A stretch of DNA of 64,000 bases from Streptomyces sp. NRRL F-525 (GCF_000716605.1 NZ_JNXE01000042.1:111145-175144), one strand, 5' to 3'; positions 44,781 through 56,333 are shown, counted from the stretch's first letter. The notes: a model not told the origin generated them from the letters alone. Made by a program: numbers and translations.

Positions 44781-46097
44781 ATGGCTACGACATTCCGAAG
44801 ACGCCGTTGGGCGTCGTTGCTCGGGGTGACCGCGCTCGCGGTCGCCACGGGCGGTGCGCTGGCCTGTCCGGCCGGTGCGTCCACGAACGTGGACTTCGCC
44901 ACGCACTGCATCCCGCCAGCGGTCGCGGGCATCCCGCCGATCGACGGCACCACGACCGCCGCGATCACGGTGGACAACACCGCGCCGAAGGTCGGCGACA
45001 CCGTCACCGTGACCTACACGGTGGTCAAGCCCGCCGCCAGCAACCCCACCGCGATCGCGCTGCCGGCCGACATCATGACGCCCACCGGGAAGGTCACTCT
45101 CGGCGGTGCCCAGACCGGCAGCGTCACGGTGGCCGGGCCCAAGAAGAACGACCCGGTGCCCGGCAACGGCGCCTTCCCGTCGTTCTCCATGACCGGCACC
45201 TTCACGGTCACCACCCCGGGCGCGATCACCCTCTCGCCCGGCGACTACAACATCCACACCAGCTACATCCTGGAGCTGGACACCCCCTGCACGGTGACGA
45301 ACCCGCCGGCCCCGGTCTCCGAGACCGTCACCGCGACCGCCACCGTGCCGGTCAACACCCGTGCGATCAGCCTGGGTTCGGCCTCCGGGAACGCCGGTGA
45401 CAGTGTCACCGTGACCGGCAGCAACTTCACCCCGGGTGCCACCGTGACCCTGGCCGGGCGGTCCGGAACCGCCCAGACCGCGGACACGGCGACCGTCACG
45501 GCGAGCAGCAGCGGCACGATCAGTGGTTCGCTCGTCGTCAACGACAAGACGACCACCGGTGTCGTGGCCTACGAGGGCAGTGCGTGGAGCGCTGACCTCG
45601 GTGCCGGACCGGCCGCCTACGTCGTCAACGACACCACGCCCGTTCCGCCGGGGAGTCAGAAGCTGACGACCACCGTCAAGGCGGGCACGCTGTCCATGGC
45701 GCAGGCCGGGGACGCCGTCGGTCTCTCCGCCGTCGACTTCGGCAAGGGCGGTGCCTCCACGGGCGCCCTCAACACGGTGACGGTCCAGGACTTCCGCGGC
45801 GGACCCGCGGGCTGGTCCCTGACCGGCAAGGTCACCGACTTCACCGGTCCCGGCGCCAAGATCGATGCCGGGGCGCTGAGTTGGACACCCGCCTGCGTCA
45901 CCAAGGCGGGCAGCCCGAGCACCTGCGCGGCCGGTTCGGCGGGCACGGTGGGCAGTTCGGGAGCGACGCTCGCGTCCACGCCCGACGGCACCGTCACCGG
46001 CGGCCAGTTCACCGTCGACGCCGGACTCTCCCTGAACGTACCGGCGTTCACGCCTCCGGGCTCGTACTCCGGCGTGCTCACGCTGACGCTCACCTGA
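44781..46097 (+). CDS. Secreted WxL-like surface protein
   Basis: A 438-residue exported protein: signal peptide with RRRR, hydrophobic core and a cleavage region near PAGAS. Next comes an Ig-like beta domain (ITVDNTAPKVGDTVTVTYTV), an IPT/Ig-like module (ISLGSASGNAGDSVTVTGSNFTPG), and a C-terminal ~140-residue domain. The last contains GPAGWSLTGKVTDFTG, the first WxL motif, and ends SYSGVLTLTLT, where Firmicutes proteins have a second WxL (LTWTLT-like). WxL domains attach non-covalently to peptidoglycan. The next gene encodes a DUF916 protein, the usual partner. The ATG follows AGGAGG. Confidence 0.78.
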   Translation: MATTFRRRRWASLLGVTALAVATGGALACPAGASTNVDFATHCIPPAVAGIPPIDGTTTAAITVDNTAPKVGDTVTVTYTVVKPAASNPTAIALPADIMTPTGKVTLGGAQTGSVTVAGPKKNDPVPGNGAFPSFSMTGTFTVTTPGAITLSPGDYNIHTSYILELDTPCTVTNPPAPVSETVTATATVPVNTRAISLGSASGNAGDSVTVTGSNFTPGATVTLAGRSGTAQTADTATVTASSSGTISGSLVVNDKTTTGVVAYEGSAWSADLGAGPAAYVVNDTTPVPPGSQKLTTTVKAGTLSMAQAGDAVGLSAVDFGKGGASTGALNTVTVQDFRGGPAGWSLTGKVTDFTGPGAKIDAGALSWTPACVTKAGSPSTCAAGSAGTVGSSGATLASTPDGTVTGGQFTVDAGLSLNVPAFTPPGSYSGVLTLTLT

Positions 46098-46175
46098 CCG
46101 TCCGCCTCACCTCCGGTGGCCGGGCGCCCGCACCCGCCCGACCGCCACACACCTCGTCCGTGGGGGTCCGCACCC

Positions 46176-48773
<2,598 letters not shown>

Positions 48774-48820
48774 GGTCGTCTCCAACGGTGTGGGGGCTCG
48801 TCAGAGGGTCACCGGCCCGG

Positions 48821-48858
48821 GTTTCCGGTTGTGCACGGGGGTGTTTCCGTGACGTTTC
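48821..48858 (-). promoter_or_regulatory. GlnR box array upstream of amtB-glnK
   Basis: On the minus strand, GAAAC, GAAAC, GTGCA and GAAAC occur with exactly 6-base spacers (plus-strand positions 48854-48858, 48843-48847, 48832-48836 and 48821-48825). This 11-bp periodicity of GTnAC/GAAAC half-sites is the known GlnR box structure in Streptomyces. It lies 48-85 bases upstream of the amtB start. Confidence 0.7.
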
Positions 48859-48947
48859 GTTGCAGTGGGGTTTCCGAAAGCTCACCGTGCCGGGCTCGGG
48901 TGGACTGTTGTGCGGCGGGAGCTTGTGGATCAGGGACAATGGGCGCC

Positions 48948-49898
48948 ATGAGCGTTCGTACCCCGTCATCCAAGCCGTCCGAGGCCCCTCACCGCGCCGG
49001 CTTCGCCTGCTTCGTGGGCCGCCCCAACGCGGGCAAGTCCACCCTTACGAATGCTCTGGTCGGCCAGAAGGTGGCGATCACCGCCAACCAGCCGCAGACC
49101 ACGCGGCACACGGTGCGCGGCATCGTCCACCGGCCGGACGCGCAGCTGATCCTGGTGGACACGCCTGGGCTGCACAAGCCGCGCACGTTGCTCGGGCAGC
49201 GGCTGAACGACATCGTCCGTACGACGTGGGCCGAGGTCGACGTCATCGGTTTCTGCCTCCCGGCGAACGAGAAGCTCGGCCCGGGTGACCGTTTCATCGC
49301 CAAGGAACTCGCGTCCATCAAGAAGACGCCGAAGATCGCGATCGTCACGAAGACCGACCTGGTCGACTCCAAGACGCTTGCCGAGCAGTTGATCGCCATT
49401 GATCAGCTGGGCAAGGAGCTGGGGTTCGAGTGGGCGGAGATCGTGCCGGTGTCGGCGGTCGCGGACCAGCAGGTGGATCTGCTGGCCGATCTGCTGATTC
49501 CGCTGCTGCCGGAGGGGCCGGCCCTTTACCCCGAGGGTGACCTCACCGATGAGCCCGAGCAGGTCATGATCGCGGAGTTGATCCGGGAGGCCGCGCTGGA
49601 GGGGGTTCGGGACGAACTGCCGCACTCCATCGCCGTCGTGGTCGAGGAGATGCTGCCTCGCGAGGACCGGCCCGCCGACAAGCCGCTCCTCGACATCCAC
49701 GCCTTTGTCTACATCGAGCGGCCCAGCCAGAAGGGCATCATCATCGGGCCGAAGGGCGCGCGGCTGAAGCAGGTCGGTATCAAGTCGCGTAAGCAGATCG
49801 AGGCGTTGCTCGGTACGCCGGTGTTTCTCGACCTGCATGTGAAGGTCGCGAAGGACTGGCAGCGGGATCCTCGGCAGTTGCGGAAGCTGGGCTTCTAG
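48948..49898 (+). CDS. era: GTPase Era
   Basis: A 316-residue Ras-like GTPase with a KH domain for 16S rRNA 3'-end binding and 30S maturation. Motifs: GRPNAGKSTL (G1), TTRHTVRG (G2), DTPGLHKPR (G3), TKTD (G4), VSA (G5) and the KH motif GIIIGPKGARLKQVG. The ATG at 48948 is used, though an ATG nine bases upstream is also possible with AGGGA nearby. It is divergent from amtB. A degenerate family B hairpin repeat follows. Confidence 0.97.
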   Translation: MSVRTPSSKPSEAPHRAGFACFVGRPNAGKSTLTNALVGQKVAITANQPQTTRHTVRGIVHRPDAQLILVDTPGLHKPRTLLGQRLNDIVRTTWAEVDVIGFCLPANEKLGPGDRFIAKELASIKKTPKIAIVTKTDLVDSKTLAEQLIAIDQLGKELGFEWAEIVPVSAVADQQVDLLADLLIPLLPEGPALYPEGDLTDEPEQVMIAELIREAALEGVRDELPHSIAVVVEEMLPREDRPADKPLLDIHAFVYIERPSQKGIIIGPKGARLKQVGIKSRKQIEALLGTPVFLDLHVKVAKDWQRDPRQLRKLGF

Positions 49899-49960
49899 AG
49901 GGGGAGTTGGGGGTTCTGAGGGTTTTTCTCGCCCCCGCCGCCCCTACCCGTCCCATCCTC

Positions 49961-50041
49961 CAGGGGCGTTGCCCCTTCGACCCCGCCTCGGGGGCCAGCC
50001 CCCGGACCCCCGCTCCTCAGACGCCGGAGGGGCTGGGTGTG
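49961..50041 (+). repeat. Diverged family B repeat with hairpins after era
   Basis: Two hairpins, GGGGC-GTT-GCCCC (49963-49975) and CGGGGGC-CA-GCCCCCG (49989-50004), are followed by CTCCTCAGACGCCGGAGGGG, a diverged form of the family B tail. They probably terminate era. The rest of 49899-50165 holds no gene. Confidence 0.65.
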
Positions 50042-50165
50042 AGGGGCTGGATTTTCGGCGCGGCCGGTCATGCCGGCGCGGCTGGGTTCTCTCGGAGGGG
50101 CTGGGATTCTGGCGCCGGGCCGGGGTTTCGTCGACCGGAACTTTCTAGTGCCGGTCCGCACCATC

Positions 50166-50233
50166 CAGCCCGTCCGGCGTTTGAGGACGAGGCCCCTTCA
50201 GGGCCGATGGGGGTCTGGGGGCGTAGCACCCAG
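50166..50233 (-). repeat. Dispersed intergenic repeat, family B copy 3 (overlaps a gene end)
   Basis: Same modules as copies 1 and 2: CAGCCCGTCCGGCGTTTGAG, GGCCCCTTCAGGGCC and a weakened CTGGGGG.../...CCCAG hairpin. It includes the stop codon and last ~11 codons of the minus-strand HTH regulator gene. Confidence 0.8.
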
Positions 50234-51073
50234 GGGCGTGGGGGACATGTCCTGGAGGCCGATCACCCTTAGCAGTTGCAGGCGTTCGTACGACTCCGTG
50301 CCGGGGCGGGCCGTGTGGATGATCAGGAGGTGGTGGGCGTCCTGGTTCAGGAGGATTTCGCAGTCCAGCTCTATGAGGCCTACCAGGGGGTGGCGGAACC
50401 GCTTCGTGGACTGGCGCCGTACCGCCACCTCGTGTTCCTCCCACAGCCTCGCGAACTCCTCGCTGGACGACCGGAGTTCGGCCACCAGCGCGGCCGGCTC
50501 GGGGTCGTCGGGGCGGGCCGCGGCCACTGCCCGCAGGTTCGCCACGTGGGAGCGCGCGTGGTCCGGGACGTCCTCCGGGGGGAACATCTCCCGTGCCGTC
50601 GGGTTCAGGAAGAAACGGCGGAGCAGGTTGCGGTCCTGGGGCGGGCGTGCGAACACGTCGCCGGTCAGCGCCCGCGACATCGCGTTCTGCGCGATCATCT
50701 CGCCGCAGTCGCTCGACACGTGCGCCGGGGTGTCGTGCAGCCGGTCCAGGACCAGGAGGAGGCCCGGCTGCAGGTGCCCGGAGGCGCCCCGGCGCGGCGG
50801 CTCCTCGCCCGTCAGGTGGAACAGGTGGTCGCGCTCGTCCTCCGTGAGCCGTAGCGCCCGCGCCAGCGCCGTCAGCATCTGACGGGACGGGTGCGGCCCG
50901 CGGGCCTGTTCCAGGCGTGTGTAGTAGTCCACGGACATGCCCGTCAGCTGGGCCACCTCCTCGCGGCGCAGCCCGGGCGTACGGCGGCGGGGGCCGGACG
51001 TGAGGCCCACGTCGGCGGGGTCCAGGCGGGCCCGGCCGCGGCGCAGGAAGTCGGCGAGTTCGGCTCGGTTCAC
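50198..51073 (-). CDS. XRE/MmyB-type helix-turn-helix regulator
   Basis: 291 residues. The N-terminal HTH (RRTPGLRREEVAQLTGMSVDYYTRLEQARG) and MmyB-like domain (HVSSDCGEMIAQNAMSRAL, HPLVGLIELDCEILLNQDAHHLLIIHT) place it in the same family as the gene at 42553. The GTG at 51073 has GGAAG upstream. It is divergent from an NAD-dependent epimerase gene that it probably controls. The final residues (GATPPDPHRP) and the TGA come from a family B repeat, so the native C terminus may have been replaced. Confidence 0.88.
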   Translation of the reverse strand: MNRAELADFLRRGRARLDPADVGLTSGPRRRTPGLRREEVAQLTGMSVDYYTRLEQARGPHPSRQMLTALARALRLTEDERDHLFHLTGEEPPRRGASGHLQPGLLLVLDRLHDTPAHVSSDCGEMIAQNAMSRALTGDVFARPPQDRNLLRRFFLNPTAREMFPPEDVPDHARSHVANLRAVAAARPDDPEPAALVAELRSSSEEFARLWEEHEVAVRRQSTKRFRHPLVGLIELDCEILLNQDAHHLLIIHTARPGTESYERLQLLRVIGLQDMSPTPLGATPPDPHRP

Positions 51074-51115
51074 GCTTCCAGGGTGCGGCAGTCCGCCCGG
51101 CTTATCCAGGGAGTG

Positions 51116-51131
51116 CCGATCCCCTGATCGG
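51116..51131. promoter_or_regulatory. Inverted repeat in the HTH/epimerase intergenic region
   Basis: CCGATC-CCCT-GATCGG is a perfect 6-bp inverted repeat centred in the 119-base divergent gap. Possible operator for the HTH regulator. Confidence 0.4.
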
Positions 51132-51192
51132 AAGGTCTCTCCCGGTACCGGCCCGCCTGCCCAAAGCTGGTCGGAGACGAGAGGAGCACAAC

Positions 51193-52047
51193 ATGTTGAC
51201 ACTGGTGACAGGCTCGACAGGCCAGGTCGGACGCCGCTTCGTACCGAGGCTGCTGGCGCAGTCGAGGCCGGACGAGCGGGTGCGGGTGCTGGTACGGGAC
51301 GCGGCCCGCGGCGAACGGTTCGCCGACCTGGGCGCCGAGGTCGTACTCGGCGATCTGCGCGACGAGGACGCCCTCGGCAAGGCGGTCGCCGGCGTGGACG
51401 CGGTCGTGAACGTCGCCGCGTCCTTCCGCGGCGTACCGGACGAGGAGGCCTGGGCCGTCAACCACGAAGCGGCGGTAGCCCTCGGCCACGCCGCCCTGAC
51501 CTCCGGCGTACGGCGCTTCGTCCAGGTCAGCACGGGGCTCGTGTACGGCACCGGGCGGGGCCGCCCCATGACCGAGGAGGACGAGAGCCGCCCCGGCGGC
51601 CGTATGTGGGGCGCCTACCCCGACGCGAAGGCGACGGCGGAACGGGAACTCCTCGCGCTCGACGACATGGACGTACGAGTCGCCCGACTGCCCTTCGTCT
51701 ACGGCGAGGGCGACCCCCACCTCGCCAACTCCCTCCAGTGGGCGGCACATTGGGCCTCGAACCAACGCCTCCACATGGGCCACCACGCGGACGTCGCCCA
51801 GGGCCTCCTCCGCATCCTGCACACCCCGGGAATCGCCGGCCGGATCTACAACATCGCCGACGACGCCCCGGTCACCGCGGTCGAACTCCACCTGCTCAAC
51901 GGCGTCGAGATCCCCGCCGAACTCCACGAACACACCGACCCCGACCCGTGGTTGGGCATCATGTCCACCGAGCGGATCCGCCGTGAGTTGGGCTACCGCC
52001 CGCTGTTCCCGACGGCCTGGTCGGCACGGGACGCAGGGGTGCTCTGA
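51193..52047 (+). CDS. NAD(P)-dependent epimerase/dehydratase (extended SDR)
   Basis: A 284-residue Rossmann-fold oxidoreductase: LVTGSTGQVGRRFV (GxxGxxG), GDLRDEDAL, VQVSTGLVYGTG, and YPDAKATAE with the YxxxK catalytic pair, then RLPFVYGEGD. The substrate is unknown; sugar-nucleotide epimerases and similar reductases share these features. The ATG at 51193 follows GAGAGGAG. The convergent transporter gene ends 7 bases after it. Confidence 0.9.
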   Translation: MLTLVTGSTGQVGRRFVPRLLAQSRPDERVRVLVRDAARGERFADLGAEVVLGDLRDEDALGKAVAGVDAVVNVAASFRGVPDEEAWAVNHEAAVALGHAALTSGVRRFVQVSTGLVYGTGRGRPMTEEDESRPGGRMWGAYPDAKATAERELLALDDMDVRVARLPFVYGEGDPHLANSLQWAAHWASNQRLHMGHHADVAQGLLRILHTPGIAGRIYNIADDAPVTAVELHLLNGVEIPAELHEHTDPDPWLGIMSTERIRRELGYRPLFPTAWSARDAGVL

Positions 52048-52053
52048 CCCACC

Positions 52054-53349
52054 TCAGTCCACCCCCCGAATCCGCCGAACCAACAACGCCCCCACCATCC
52101 CGATCACCGCGGACACCAGATACAGCACCCGGTACCCGCCCAGATACGTCACGATCGGCGCCGCGAGTGCGGGCGCCGCCACCTGCGGCAACGCGTTCGC
52201 CACGTTGATGACGCCGAGGTCCTTGCCGCGGTCCAGGGCCTTCGGGAGAACGTCCGTCATCAGGGCGAAGTCGACCGACGTGAAGACGCCGAAGCCGATG
52301 CCCAGGACCGCCGCCGCGGTGATCGCACCCGGCCAGGTCTGCCAGCCCGCGAGGACCGCCGTCGCCACCGCCATCAGCACGCCGGACCAGATCACGAACG
52401 GCTTGCGGCGGCCGACGCGGTCCGACCAGACCCCGCCCACCACCACCGTGGCCAGGAGCGTCAGCCCGTTCACCGCCGTGAGGATCAGGACACCCTGGTC
52501 GGGGTCGTGGTAGTGCAGGCGGTCCCGCAGGTAATACAACAGATACAGCAGTACCAGCGCGTTGCTCAGGTTGATCAGGAAGCGGGTCAGCCACGCCCAG
52601 CCCAGGTCGGGATAGCGGCGCGGGCTCAGCCAGAAGCCCTTGAAGAAGCCTTGCCAGGACCACACCGGCCGTTCCGTGGGCGGGAGTTGGAGATCCTTGT
52701 AGCGGAGCACGTACGGCAGCACGCCCACCGCCGTGAACACCGCGCACGCCACATAGCCCGCCCCGATGCCCCCGGCCGCCGTCGCCAGCCCCGTACCGCC
52801 CACCACGCCCAGGATCTGCGCGGCACCCAACCAGCCGCCCACAGAACCCCGTTGGAGGCGCGGGACGCGGTCGGGGACGGCGGCGGTCACCGCCGCGAAG
52901 GCCGCGTTCAGGGTGAGTTGGACCAGGCACCAGCCCAGCGCCATCGTCCAGACCCCGCCAGCGCCCGCGAGTAGCAGCAACGACAGCGCCCCGCCCGCCG
53001 CCCCGCCCACGATCCACGGCGTACGGCGGCCCCACCGCGCCGTCGTCCGGTCGGACAGCGCGCCGAAGAGCGGATTGGCGACCAGCGACACCAGCGCGCC
53101 CGCGCCCGTCACCCACGCCAGCATCGACTCCTTGGACATACCGGTGCCCGGCGCGAAGTCCTTCGCCTGCGACGCCAGCAGGATCTGCAGCGGGCCGTAC
53201 CAGCCCACCCAGATCGCCCCGTTGGCGAGCGAGAGCGCGGACGTCCAGCCCCGGCCCACGCGTTCGACGGGTTCGGCCAGGGCGAGCGCCGAAGTGGCCG
53301 TGGCGGGAGCCGGGTTGCCGTCGTCCACTGAACTCCCCGTCGTCGTCAT
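52054..53349 (-). CDS. MFS sugar:cation symporter (GPH-like)
   Basis: A 431-residue, 12-helix transporter. Motifs: NPLFGALSDRTTARWGRRTPWI between helices 2 and 3, WSDRVGRRKPFVIWSG in the second half, and a WYGPLQILLASQAKDF-type first helix. The architecture resembles the glycoside-pentoside-hexuronide:cation family. The ATG overlaps the stop of the beta-glucosidase gene (ATGA), so uptake and hydrolysis of a beta-glucoside are probably coupled. The exact sugar is unknown. Confidence 0.88.
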   Translation of the reverse strand: MTTTGSSVDDGNPAPATATSALALAEPVERVGRGWTSALSLANGAIWVGWYGPLQILLASQAKDFAPGTGMSKESMLAWVTGAGALVSLVANPLFGALSDRTTARWGRRTPWIVGGAAGGALSLLLLAGAGGVWTMALGWCLVQLTLNAAFAAVTAAVPDRVPRLQRGSVGGWLGAAQILGVVGGTGLATAAGGIGAGYVACAVFTAVGVLPYVLRYKDLQLPPTERPVWSWQGFFKGFWLSPRRYPDLGWAWLTRFLINLSNALVLLYLLYYLRDRLHYHDPDQGVLILTAVNGLTLLATVVVGGVWSDRVGRRKPFVIWSGVLMAVATAVLAGWQTWPGAITAAAVLGIGFGVFTSVDFALMTDVLPKALDRGKDLGVINVANALPQVAAPALAAPIVTYLGGYRVLYLVSAVIGMVGALLVRRIRGVD

Positions 53350-54659
53350 CTCTGCGCCCGCAGCATGCCCTGGAACCAGCCGTACGACGCCTTCGGAGTG
53401 CGTGCCTGTGTGTCGTAGTCCACGTGTACGAGGCCGAAGCGGCGCTCGTAGCCCTCCGCCCACTCGAAGTTGTCGAGGAGTGACCACACGAAGTACCCGC
53501 GTACGTCCACGCCCGCCTCCAACGCCCCGTGCAGCGCCCGGACATGGCCGTCGAGGTAGGCGATCCGGTCCTGGTCGTCGATGCCGTCGTAGGAGCAGCC
53601 GTTCTCGGTGATGACGACGGGCGGGAGGCGGTCGCCGTAGCGGTCGCGGAAGGTGGTGAGGAGTTCCGTCAGGCCCTCGGGGACCACCGGCCAGCCGAAG
53701 TCCGTCACCGGGACGCCCTCGATCTCCCGTACCGAGAAGGGGAGTTCGGCGGGGAGCGTCAGGCCGCCGAACTCGATCTCCGCGCCCTGGGGTGCCCCGA
53801 CCCGGCTCGGCGCGTAGTAGTTGATCCCGTACCAGTCGATGGGTTCGGAGATCACCTTCAGGTCGGACTCGACGTCGCCCGGCATCAACTCGCCCAGGCC
53901 GGACGGGTATTCGCCCAGCAGGAGGGGGTCGGCGAACAGGCGGTTGAGGAGCAGGTCGTAGAAGTTCGCCGCCTCTATGTCCTCCGGCTCCTGTGACGCC
54001 GGCCAAGTGGGGCCGTGGGAGTTGGCGATCCCGATGTCGGTGGCACCGGCCGCGCGCAGGGCCCGTACCGCCAGGCCGTGCGCCAGGAGTTGGTGGTGGG
54101 CGACCGGGAGCGCGTCGAACAGGAGCGTCTTGCCGGGGGCGTGGGCGCCCAGCGCGTGGCCCAACAGGGTGTGTTCCGCAGGCTCGTTGAGGGTGATCCA
54201 CTTCTTCACGCGGTCGCCCAGGCGGTCGGCGACCACCGACACGTACTCCGCGAAGTGGGCGGCCGTGTCCCGGTCCAACCAGTCCCGCGTCACCGGGAGA
54301 TCCCAGTGGAACAGGGTCGGGACCGGGCGTACGCCCGCCGCGCACAGGTCGTCGACGAGGCGGTCGTAGAAGTCGAGGCCGCCGGGGGAGTTCACCCGCG
54401 GCCAGGAGATCGAGAAGCGGTACGCGTCCACGCCCAGGTCGGCCAGGAGGGCCACGTCCTCGCGGTGGCGGTGGTAGTGGTCGCAGGCCACCGCCGCCGT
54501 CGAGCCGTCCTTGATCCGGCCCGGCTCGGCCTCGAACCTGTCCCAGACGGACGGTTCGCGTTCGTCCGCAGCGCCCTCGATCTGATGGGCCGAAGTCGAG
54601 ACGCCCCAGAGGAATCCGGCCGGGAACCGAGGGATCGGGTTGCCTGCATCAATCGCCAT
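53346..54659 (-). CDS. Beta-glucosidase, GH1
   Basis: A 437-residue family 1 glycoside hydrolase. The N-terminal FPAGFLWGVSTSAHQIEGA is diagnostic. The acid/base Glu159 lies in ITLNEPAEH and the nucleophile Glu in VVITENGCSYDG. YFVWSLLDNFEWAEGYERRFG completes the pocket. There is no signal peptide, so it acts in the cytoplasm on imported beta-glucosides such as cellobiose. The start MAIDAGNPIP (54659) is family-like. An ATG four codons upstream is possible. It is first gene of a two-gene operon with the MFS transporter. Confidence 0.94.
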   Translation of the reverse strand: MAIDAGNPIPRFPAGFLWGVSTSAHQIEGAADEREPSVWDRFEAEPGRIKDGSTAAVACDHYHRHREDVALLADLGVDAYRFSISWPRVNSPGGLDFYDRLVDDLCAAGVRPVPTLFHWDLPVTRDWLDRDTAAHFAEYVSVVADRLGDRVKKWITLNEPAEHTLLGHALGAHAPGKTLLFDALPVAHHQLLAHGLAVRALRAAGATDIGIANSHGPTWPASQEPEDIEAANFYDLLLNRLFADPLLLGEYPSGLGELMPGDVESDLKVISEPIDWYGINYYAPSRVGAPQGAEIEFGGLTLPAELPFSVREIEGVPVTDFGWPVVPEGLTELLTTFRDRYGDRLPPVVITENGCSYDGIDDQDRIAYLDGHVRALHGALEAGVDVRGYFVWSLLDNFEWAEGYERRFGLVHVDYDTQARTPKASYGWFQGMLRAQR

Positions 54660-54687
54660 GCGCCGGATCATCGGTACCGGCGGTAAC

Positions 54688-54740
54688 GGGTGTCAACGGG
54701 CGGGCGTGAACAAGCAGTTACGCCCCACCCGTCGACACCC
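54688..54740 (-). terminator. Long hairpin between the emfourin and beta-glucosidase genes
   Basis: GGGTGTCAACGGG (54688-54700) pairs with CCCGTCGACACCC (54728-54740) with one mismatch, and an inner GGCGT/ACGCC stem extends it. It begins 3 bases after the emfourin stop. The sequence TTGACA on the minus strand (54696-54691), a likely -35 box for the glucosidase operon, lies within it. Confidence 0.75.
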
Positions 54741-54742
54741 GT

Positions 54743-55009
54743 TCAGGCGCCTTCCTTCAACACCCTTGAGATCAGCTCCCGTTGATCGTCGGTGAGCCGG
54801 GGGTCGGCCGTGTGCACCGTCTTCCCGTCCACCGTGATCTCGTAGTGGAAGCCGTCCGGGACCCCCGTCGTGGGCGCGCTGTGCCCGGCGGCGACCGCCC
54901 GTTCGGCCAGCGCGTGCCACTCGTGGGCATCGGGCCGCGTCGAGGTGTCGACCTCGCCGCGGCGCTGGATACCGCCGAACCCGCCCGTGCGTCGTACCTG
55001 AATACGCAT
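54743..55009 (-). CDS. Emfourin-type protealysin inhibitor
   Basis: 88 residues resembling emfourin, the small cytoplasmic inhibitor encoded next to protealysin-like M4 proteases. N-terminal MRIQVRRTGGFGGIQRRGEVDT is typical, followed by a helix with WHALAERAV and a C-terminal LTDDQRELISRVLKEG. It lacks a signal peptide. The gene follows the M4 protease gene by 44 bases on the same strand, so enzyme and inhibitor should be co-expressed. Family assignment rests on the combination of N-terminal motif, size and neighbour. Confidence 0.85.
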   Translation of the reverse strand: MRIQVRRTGGFGGIQRRGEVDTSTRPDAHEWHALAERAVAAGHSAPTTGVPDGFHYEITVDGKTVHTADPRLTDDQRELISRVLKEGA

Positions 55010-55053
55010 GGGCCCTGTCTAGTACGGATACGGGTCCGGCGCGACCGTCGCGA

Positions 55054-56121
55054 CTACGAGGTCGGGACCCCGACCTGCTCCCACGCCTTCGTCACGGCCT
55101 GCAACTCCTCGCCGCCGTCCCCGAACCGCGTCTTCGCGGCGGCCACCGTGAGCTTCGCGAAGTCCGCGAACAGGGCGTCCTTCTTGAGTTCGCCGCCGGT
55201 GAGGACGTCGTACCAGATCTGGCCCGCCTTCTCCCAGGCGTGCCCGCCGATGGCGTCCGCGACCAGGTAGAAGGCGTGGTTGGGGATGCCGGAGTTGATG
55301 TGGACGCCGCCGTTGTCGCTGCCGGTGTTGACGAAGTCGTCCATCGTCGCGGGCTGCGGGTCCTTGCCGAGGGCGTCGTCGTCGTAGGCCGTGCCCGGGG
55401 CCTTCATGGAGCGCAGGGCGACGCCCGAGACGCGCGGGGCGAGCAGGCCCGCGCCGATCAGCCAGTCGGCGTCGGCGGCGGTCTGGCCGAGCGTGTACTG
55501 CTTGATGAGCGAGCCGAAGACGTCGGAGATGGACTCGTTGAGCGCGCCGGACTGGCCGAAGTAGGTCAGGTTCGCGGTGTACTGCGTGACGCCGTGGGTG
55601 AGTTCGTGGCCGATGACGTCGACCGGGATGGTGAAGTCGAGGAACAGCTCGCCGTCGCCGTCGCCGAACACCATCTGCTCGCCGTTCCAGAACGCGTTGT
55701 CGTACTTCACGTCGTAGTGGACGGACGCGTTGAGCGGCAGGCCCTGGCCGTCGATGGAGTGGCGGTTGAAGGCGTTGAGGTACAGCTCGAAGGTGGCGCC
55801 GAGCCCGGCGAAGGCGCGGTTGACGGTGGCGTCCTTGCCGGGGTCGGAGCCCTCGGCGCGCACCTTCTTCCCCGGCAGGTCCTGCTTGTGCTTCGCGTCG
55901 TAGATCGTCCGCTGCGGCTTGTCGGACGCGACCGGCGCGGCGATCGACGGGGCGCCGATGACGGTGGTCAGCCGGCGGTGGGTGCGCTCGTAGGCGTCGC
56001 GCTCCAGGGTCTCGCGGGCGGGACCGGAGAGCGCGGGGTCCTCGTGCTGGGCGAGCTTGTCGAGGACATGCGGCGGGACGATCGTGCAGAAGACGGGCTC
56101 GAAGCCCCCGTGAGTCGTCAT
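55054..56121 (-). CDS. M4 metallopeptidase, protealysin-like (no signal peptide)
   Basis: A 355-residue thermolysin-family protease. The zinc site is HELTH (His172, Glu173, His176) and Glu196 lies in GALNESISD. NSGIPNHAFYL supplies the transition-state His region. Instead of a signal and long propeptide it has a short N terminus with PPHVLDKLAQ, the mark of the protealysin group with a ~50-residue propeptide, so export if any is non-classical. The ATG at 56121 is preferred; ATGs at 56196 and 56199 would add a non-conserved leader. Downstream lies the emfourin gene. Confidence 0.93.
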   Translation of the reverse strand: MTTHGGFEPVFCTIVPPHVLDKLAQHEDPALSGPARETLERDAYERTHRRLTTVIGAPSIAAPVASDKPQRTIYDAKHKQDLPGKKVRAEGSDPGKDATVNRAFAGLGATFELYLNAFNRHSIDGQGLPLNASVHYDVKYDNAFWNGEQMVFGDGDGELFLDFTIPVDVIGHELTHGVTQYTANLTYFGQSGALNESISDVFGSLIKQYTLGQTAADADWLIGAGLLAPRVSGVALRSMKAPGTAYDDDALGKDPQPATMDDFVNTGSDNGGVHINSGIPNHAFYLVADAIGGHAWEKAGQIWYDVLTGGELKKDALFADFAKLTVAAAKTRFGDGGEELQAVTKAWEQVGVPTS

Positions 56122-56294
56122 GGTCGGCACCCTGGCACCGAGTGACGTGGATGTCACTACCGGCAACCTTGATTGGTGGAAAACGCGGACATTCATCACA
56201 GTCTCGTAGCGGAGAGTGGTATACGACGGCGAATATCCCGCATAGTGATACGGCCCCCCGCACGGCGTACGACTCGGCTACTCTGCTGAGCATC

Positions 56295-56333
56295 ATGCGT
56301 ATCGGGCTGCTTCTCCTTAGCTGCCGCGGCGAG

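Noticed and set aside
44781..46097. Covalent sortase anchoring of the WxL-like protein
   Set aside because: No LPxTG/LAxTG motif, C-terminal hydrophobic helix or basic tail is present. The protein ends at SGVLTLTLT.
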